A DNA stretch of 64,000 nucleotides, from positions 92,684,368-92,748,367 of the forward strand of contig NC_058337.1 in assembly GCF_905475395.1 (NCBI RefSeq), given 5' to 3'. The translations under genes and the position numbers were made by a program. The notes under the pieces were generated by a model, which saw only the letters and a program-made list of their open reading frames with translations, was not told the origin of the DNA and did not search any database. Source of the DNA: Chrysoperla carnea. Lineage: Eukaryota; Arthropoda; Insecta; Neuroptera; Chrysopidae. Position 1 is the stretch's first letter, and each line of letters starts with the position of its first letter. Of the stretch, positions 60,595 through 64,000 are shown in pieces.

Positions 60595-61274
60595 ATATAT
60601 GAAATATATCAAAGTATATTAAGTTTATTCCCAAGTTTGTAACGCTTAAAATATTGATGCTACGAAAAAAAATTTGGTATTGGGGTTCATAGAATCATCT
60701 AATTAGTCTACTGTCCGTCCGTCTGTGAACTCAAAAACGAAAAAAGATATCGAGCTGAAATTTTTACAGCGCGCTCAGGACGTCAAGTGAGTAGAGTTCG
60801 TACAAAACGAAGTGGCACCGAGCAAGAGAGAGTGTATGATGTATATGTATGTGCACTCGTATCTACACTCTCTCTTGCTCGGTGCCACTTCGTTTTGTAC
60901 GAACTCTACCATATGACCCATGTAAACCGTTAGAGATAGAACATAAGTTTAAATGTAAAAAATGTTCCTTGTCAAAAAATAAACAACTTTTGTTTGAAAC
61001 ATTTTTTTGTAAACATCACTGTTTACCCGTGAGATAAGATGCAAATTATATAGTGTGTATTAATATGGGATTATCAGTTATGTATGTGTGACATGTATAG
61101 GTTTTACTCACGAGGGCACACATTAGATGCAAATTTTATAGTATGTATTAGTACGGGATTATCAGTTATGTATGTGTGACATGTATAAGTATATGTGTAA
61201 TGTTATAGAGTAATCAAAACTGTCTATATATGGTATTTCAACATTTAACTCAGTCAATTGTTTGTTTTCACTTG
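60595..61274 (-). repeat. Dispersed repeat family A, copy 5, interrupted by a mini fold-back element
   Basis: An inverted family A copy from TATACCATGTATATATGA to GTTTGTTTTCACTTGT. At 60791-60909 it is interrupted by family C; the flanking family A sequence there is also short by about 70 bases relative to copy 1. Near its end two tandem versions of a block of about 85 bases occur: TTATCAGTTATGTATGTGTG at 61063 and again at 61148, each preceded by a GATGCAAATT..TATAG stretch. The terminal short frame is broken by an early stop. Confidence 0.85.
60791..60909. mobile_element. Mini fold-back element, family C copy 2 (perfect 46-bp arms)
   Basis: A hairpin of 119 bases with perfectly complementary 46-base arms, left starting GTAGAGTTCGTACAAAACGA and right ending TCGTTTTGTACGAACTCTAC. 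The loop is 27 bases. The perfect arms suggest a very recent origin or repair by gene conversion. Dinucleotide TA is next to each end (gTAGAG..CTCTAc) as in the copy at 37688-37814. It lies within family A copy 5. Confidence 0.88.
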
Positions 61275-63589
61275 TTATGTAACTAAAAATGTGTATATGC
61301 ATTATTTGGGCGTTTCTTTATGCTTGCCAAATACATATTGATTATGACCAATTTTATATTAAATTGAAGTCAGGACCTAGAAATAAAACAAGGAATGTAA
61401 ATAATACTTTTTTCTATACTATTTTCTATTACATAAGATTGAAAAATAGGTTCCAATAATATGGAAATCTGCGATACTATATTCTTTTTTTTTTAAAATA
61501 TTATAGAATTTGAAAAGTATAACAACCTCCGAAAATTCTTTTGGTGAATAATTTAATCATTCTGTGTAAATGCTACATAACTAATTTCCTTTCTTTGGAA
61601 AATTGTTACCTACTGTTTAGACAATTAGCAAGCAAGAAATCGTTATTTTCAAACTTAATGAATTTTCTCGAAATTAGCTCGAATTGGGGTGAATTTTCTC
61701 GAAATTAGCTCGGAATGGATAAAATTATTTTGGGAACAGTTAACTTTAGGAAGAAAGACTACGAATACAAATTTAGGTCTATCAGAAGCAAGTTGTTGTT
61801 GCAGCCCCTCCTAAAAAAGGGAGAGAAGGTAACTGTAGCAAATTTCAGTTGGATGTATTAAAAAATGCAGTAACTATTAAACAGGGTGTTTCATTTTGAT
61901 ATCTATCGCCGACAGGAATCGTTAATAAAAATCAGCCCTGAGTAAAAGGAGGATGCATCGCTACACTCCTTTTATATCGAAACCAAAAATATATAAATTA
62001 TAAGAAATTGTAATTCTGTATGTAATCATTTTTCTTTATTTTCATTTAATTCGATTGCCACATGTGAATGGAAAATGGAATTATTGTTAAATTTTAGTAC
62101 CCGGGCACCATCTATGAGTGGGGAATAGAACTATTTTTAAATTTCAGAACACAATTTCGTAACATTTCGATGTGATGATTCCCTTTTTTACCGATTCACT
62201 TTCTGTATTATTTGAGTGGCGCGCGTAAAGAAGTTTTACTTCAGTTATTTTAATAATAATAGTCTGTATAATCAGTACATGATTAATTTGAAACTTACAG
62301 AAACATCAGTCAGACTTCAACATCTAAATATTTTTTAAATAATTGCTAAAAACTGTAAAACATATTTTCTACAAAACTTGCTTAAATAATGAAAATATAC
62401 GAGTATTTAATGTACATATTATAATAAAGAACAATGAAAATGATAGACGAAAATTATTAAACAAAAGGAAAAAGGAAAACTCTTGATACTTCAAATTATA
62501 ACAAAATAATAATGATGATAATGTTTAACGTGTACCTACATACATAAAATAAAATGTATACACAATACACATTATAAAAGAGATAATTTCCAGACGAAAA
62601 GAAAAGAAATTGACCGTAGTAACTATTGGAAGAATCCTGGCTTGCGAATATTTAAATTAAAAAACTGGAAATAGCAAATTCCCATCAGTTTCGGATCGAG
62701 AACCAACTGGTTTTATCCAATCGATTCGTCTAACACCTAATCTATGTATATGAAACCTTTGAACAGCGAAATAATTAATTTGATTGGCAGGCATTAAACT
62801 AATGTTTAATTAAATGAATGAGTATGATTTTTGAGCGATTTTAATGTACTGCTAAAAATGAGACAAAAACAAGTTGTTGTTGCATTCCCTCAAAAAGGAG
62901 GTAATGGTTAATTAAGATTTTATATCTGTCAACATGGAGTTTTTGTTTCAGAATCATCTATCGGTTGGTAATTGATTTATATTACTTCCATGTACAAAAT
63001 TGAGAAAAATTATGTAATCGCATAACAATTCGGTATTGAATTTTCAACAGATATATTCAGTTTCAGTTATCATGAATCCATTTTGATTAATTTCGAAGTT
63101 TTAAGGTATGTACTTATTGTATCTCGTCAAAATTTTTTAAACGTAGCTACATATTCGTTTAAATTTAAGCAATTTTTTTATTATTAAATAGTTAAAATAT
63201 TAATAAATATAAAAAATAAATTTTTTACAAAAATTATAAAAAATTTTTAAAAGTAATAAAATATAGCTATTCAATGGATTGGAAAATACCCAATTTCCTT
63301 TGTTGTTTTTTCAATTGGTAAAATATATTGAGGGTTCTTAAGGAAAAAAACGAATCAGTTTGTTGTTTTGAATAAATAAATTGTGTTTTAAATTCGGAAA
63401 CAGGCTCTTACGGGCAAAATTGGTGGAACGATTATCGATATAAATTGGGTAGATGACTTATATCGAATTTGCCATAAAAATGTAAATAAAAGTATAATAC
63501 CTTAACAAAATTTGAAAATTGATTAAAAAACGAAGAAGTTATAAACATTCAAAGACTGTTGCCCGTCTCTTTCTTGCAAAAAAGGGTTT
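61275..63589. other. AT-rich DNA with small repeats, no gene seen
   Basis: A 31-base unit, starting TGAATTTTCTCGAAATTAGC, is tandemly duplicated at 61659-61720. A direct repeat of CAAGTTGTTGTTGCA followed by CCCTC..AAAAAGG occurs at about 61789 and 62870. An ACAGGGTGTTTCATTTTGAT motif lies near 61881. No gene recognised. Confidence 0.4.
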
Positions 63590-63760
63590 GTATGTTATTA
63601 ATCTCAATGGCGATACTCAAACATGAAGCCAAATTTGTAATATCTTTTTCTTTGTTTAATTATGAGTTTAAAATGTTAATATTTTGTGTACTTCTAAAGA
63701 TTTTCAAAAACCAACTTCACTTTTAAGTCCGTGCAGGGAGAATTCTTTACTTGAAGTGAT
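63590..63760 (+). repeat. Interspersed repeat family B, copy 2
   Basis: Direct-orientation copy of the repeat at 25690-25850: AATCTCAATGGCGATACTCA, TTTTTCTTTGTTTAATTATG and TTTTCAAAAACCAACTTCAC are the shared blocks. Boundaries are approximate. Confidence 0.6.
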
Positions 63761-64000
63761 AAAAAAAATTGAGTCAACATTCCAATTCAGTTCTACTAAC
63801 TGTGAAATCAACTTTTAAAATCAAAAAGTGTCAGATTTTAATACGTATTTTGCTCATTCTCACAAATCGAAAAGGACATTGTTGTCCATGTTATAATACT
63901 TGATCTATATATATATATAAATACAATACATATCCGATGATAAAAGAACCTTCAAGTGTAACTGACTATGTGGTTTATAATACTAAAGTAACCTTTTATA
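63761..64000. other. Right edge, no gene seen
   Basis: AT-rich sequence with a short TATATA run near 63910. Nothing recognised. Confidence 0.4.

Noticed and set aside
1..64000. Prokaryotic features: CRISPR arrays, operons, ribosome binding sites, phage genes
   Set aside because: The sequence is eukaryotic with spliced genes; no spaced short direct repeats or operon structure were seen.

Overview
The window is nuclear DNA of an insect. It is AT-rich (very roughly 70% by eye), genes are split by spliceosomal introns of 58 to about 760 bases, and the recognisable proteins are closest to insect sequences as I know them. The transposon remnants (LINE 3' ends, a tRNA-type SINE, a hAT fragment, many fold-back elements) are of insect type. 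I cannot name the species from the sequence.

Only three protein genes are well supported. At the left edge lies the 5' part of nudC (minus strand, three exons, running off the window). About 1.4 kb away and divergently oriented is a two-exon gene for a divergent Amt/Rh-family ammonium-transporter-like protein (1935-4651, plus). It keeps both pore histidines and carries a very long cytoplasmic tail. At 17.5-19.8 kb on the minus strand is the mitochondrial calcium uniporter pore subunit, MCU. Four conserved exons are certain. A fifth 34-base exon, which would be an alternative short first exon, fits in phase with a consensus donor. The three genes show no shared pathway; their proximity looks incidental.

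From about 20 kb to the right edge no complete cellular gene can be seen. This part is intergenic or intronic DNA filled with repeats: a five-copy dispersed family of about 500-700 bp; a 1.37-kb DNA transposon with about 262-base terminal inverted repeats holding a remnant cysteine-rich ORF; several fold-back MITEs (8.1, 37.7, 41.6, 49.2 and 60.8 kb); a decayed RTE/BovB-like LINE (27.8-28.6 kb); a 5'-truncated LINE tail with a perfect 12-bp target-site duplication (56.6 kb); a tRNA-derived SINE with a perfect 10-bp duplication (36.7 kb); and a hAT-type fragment (52.9 kb). A speculative set of short in-phase exons on the plus strand begins at 48130.

I found no clearly new biological system. 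The best leads are the divergent Amt with its long tail, the candidate short MCU N-terminus, the internally deleted Cys-rich ORF inside the long-TIR transposon, and the TA-flanked mini-hairpin family caught nested inside another repeat.
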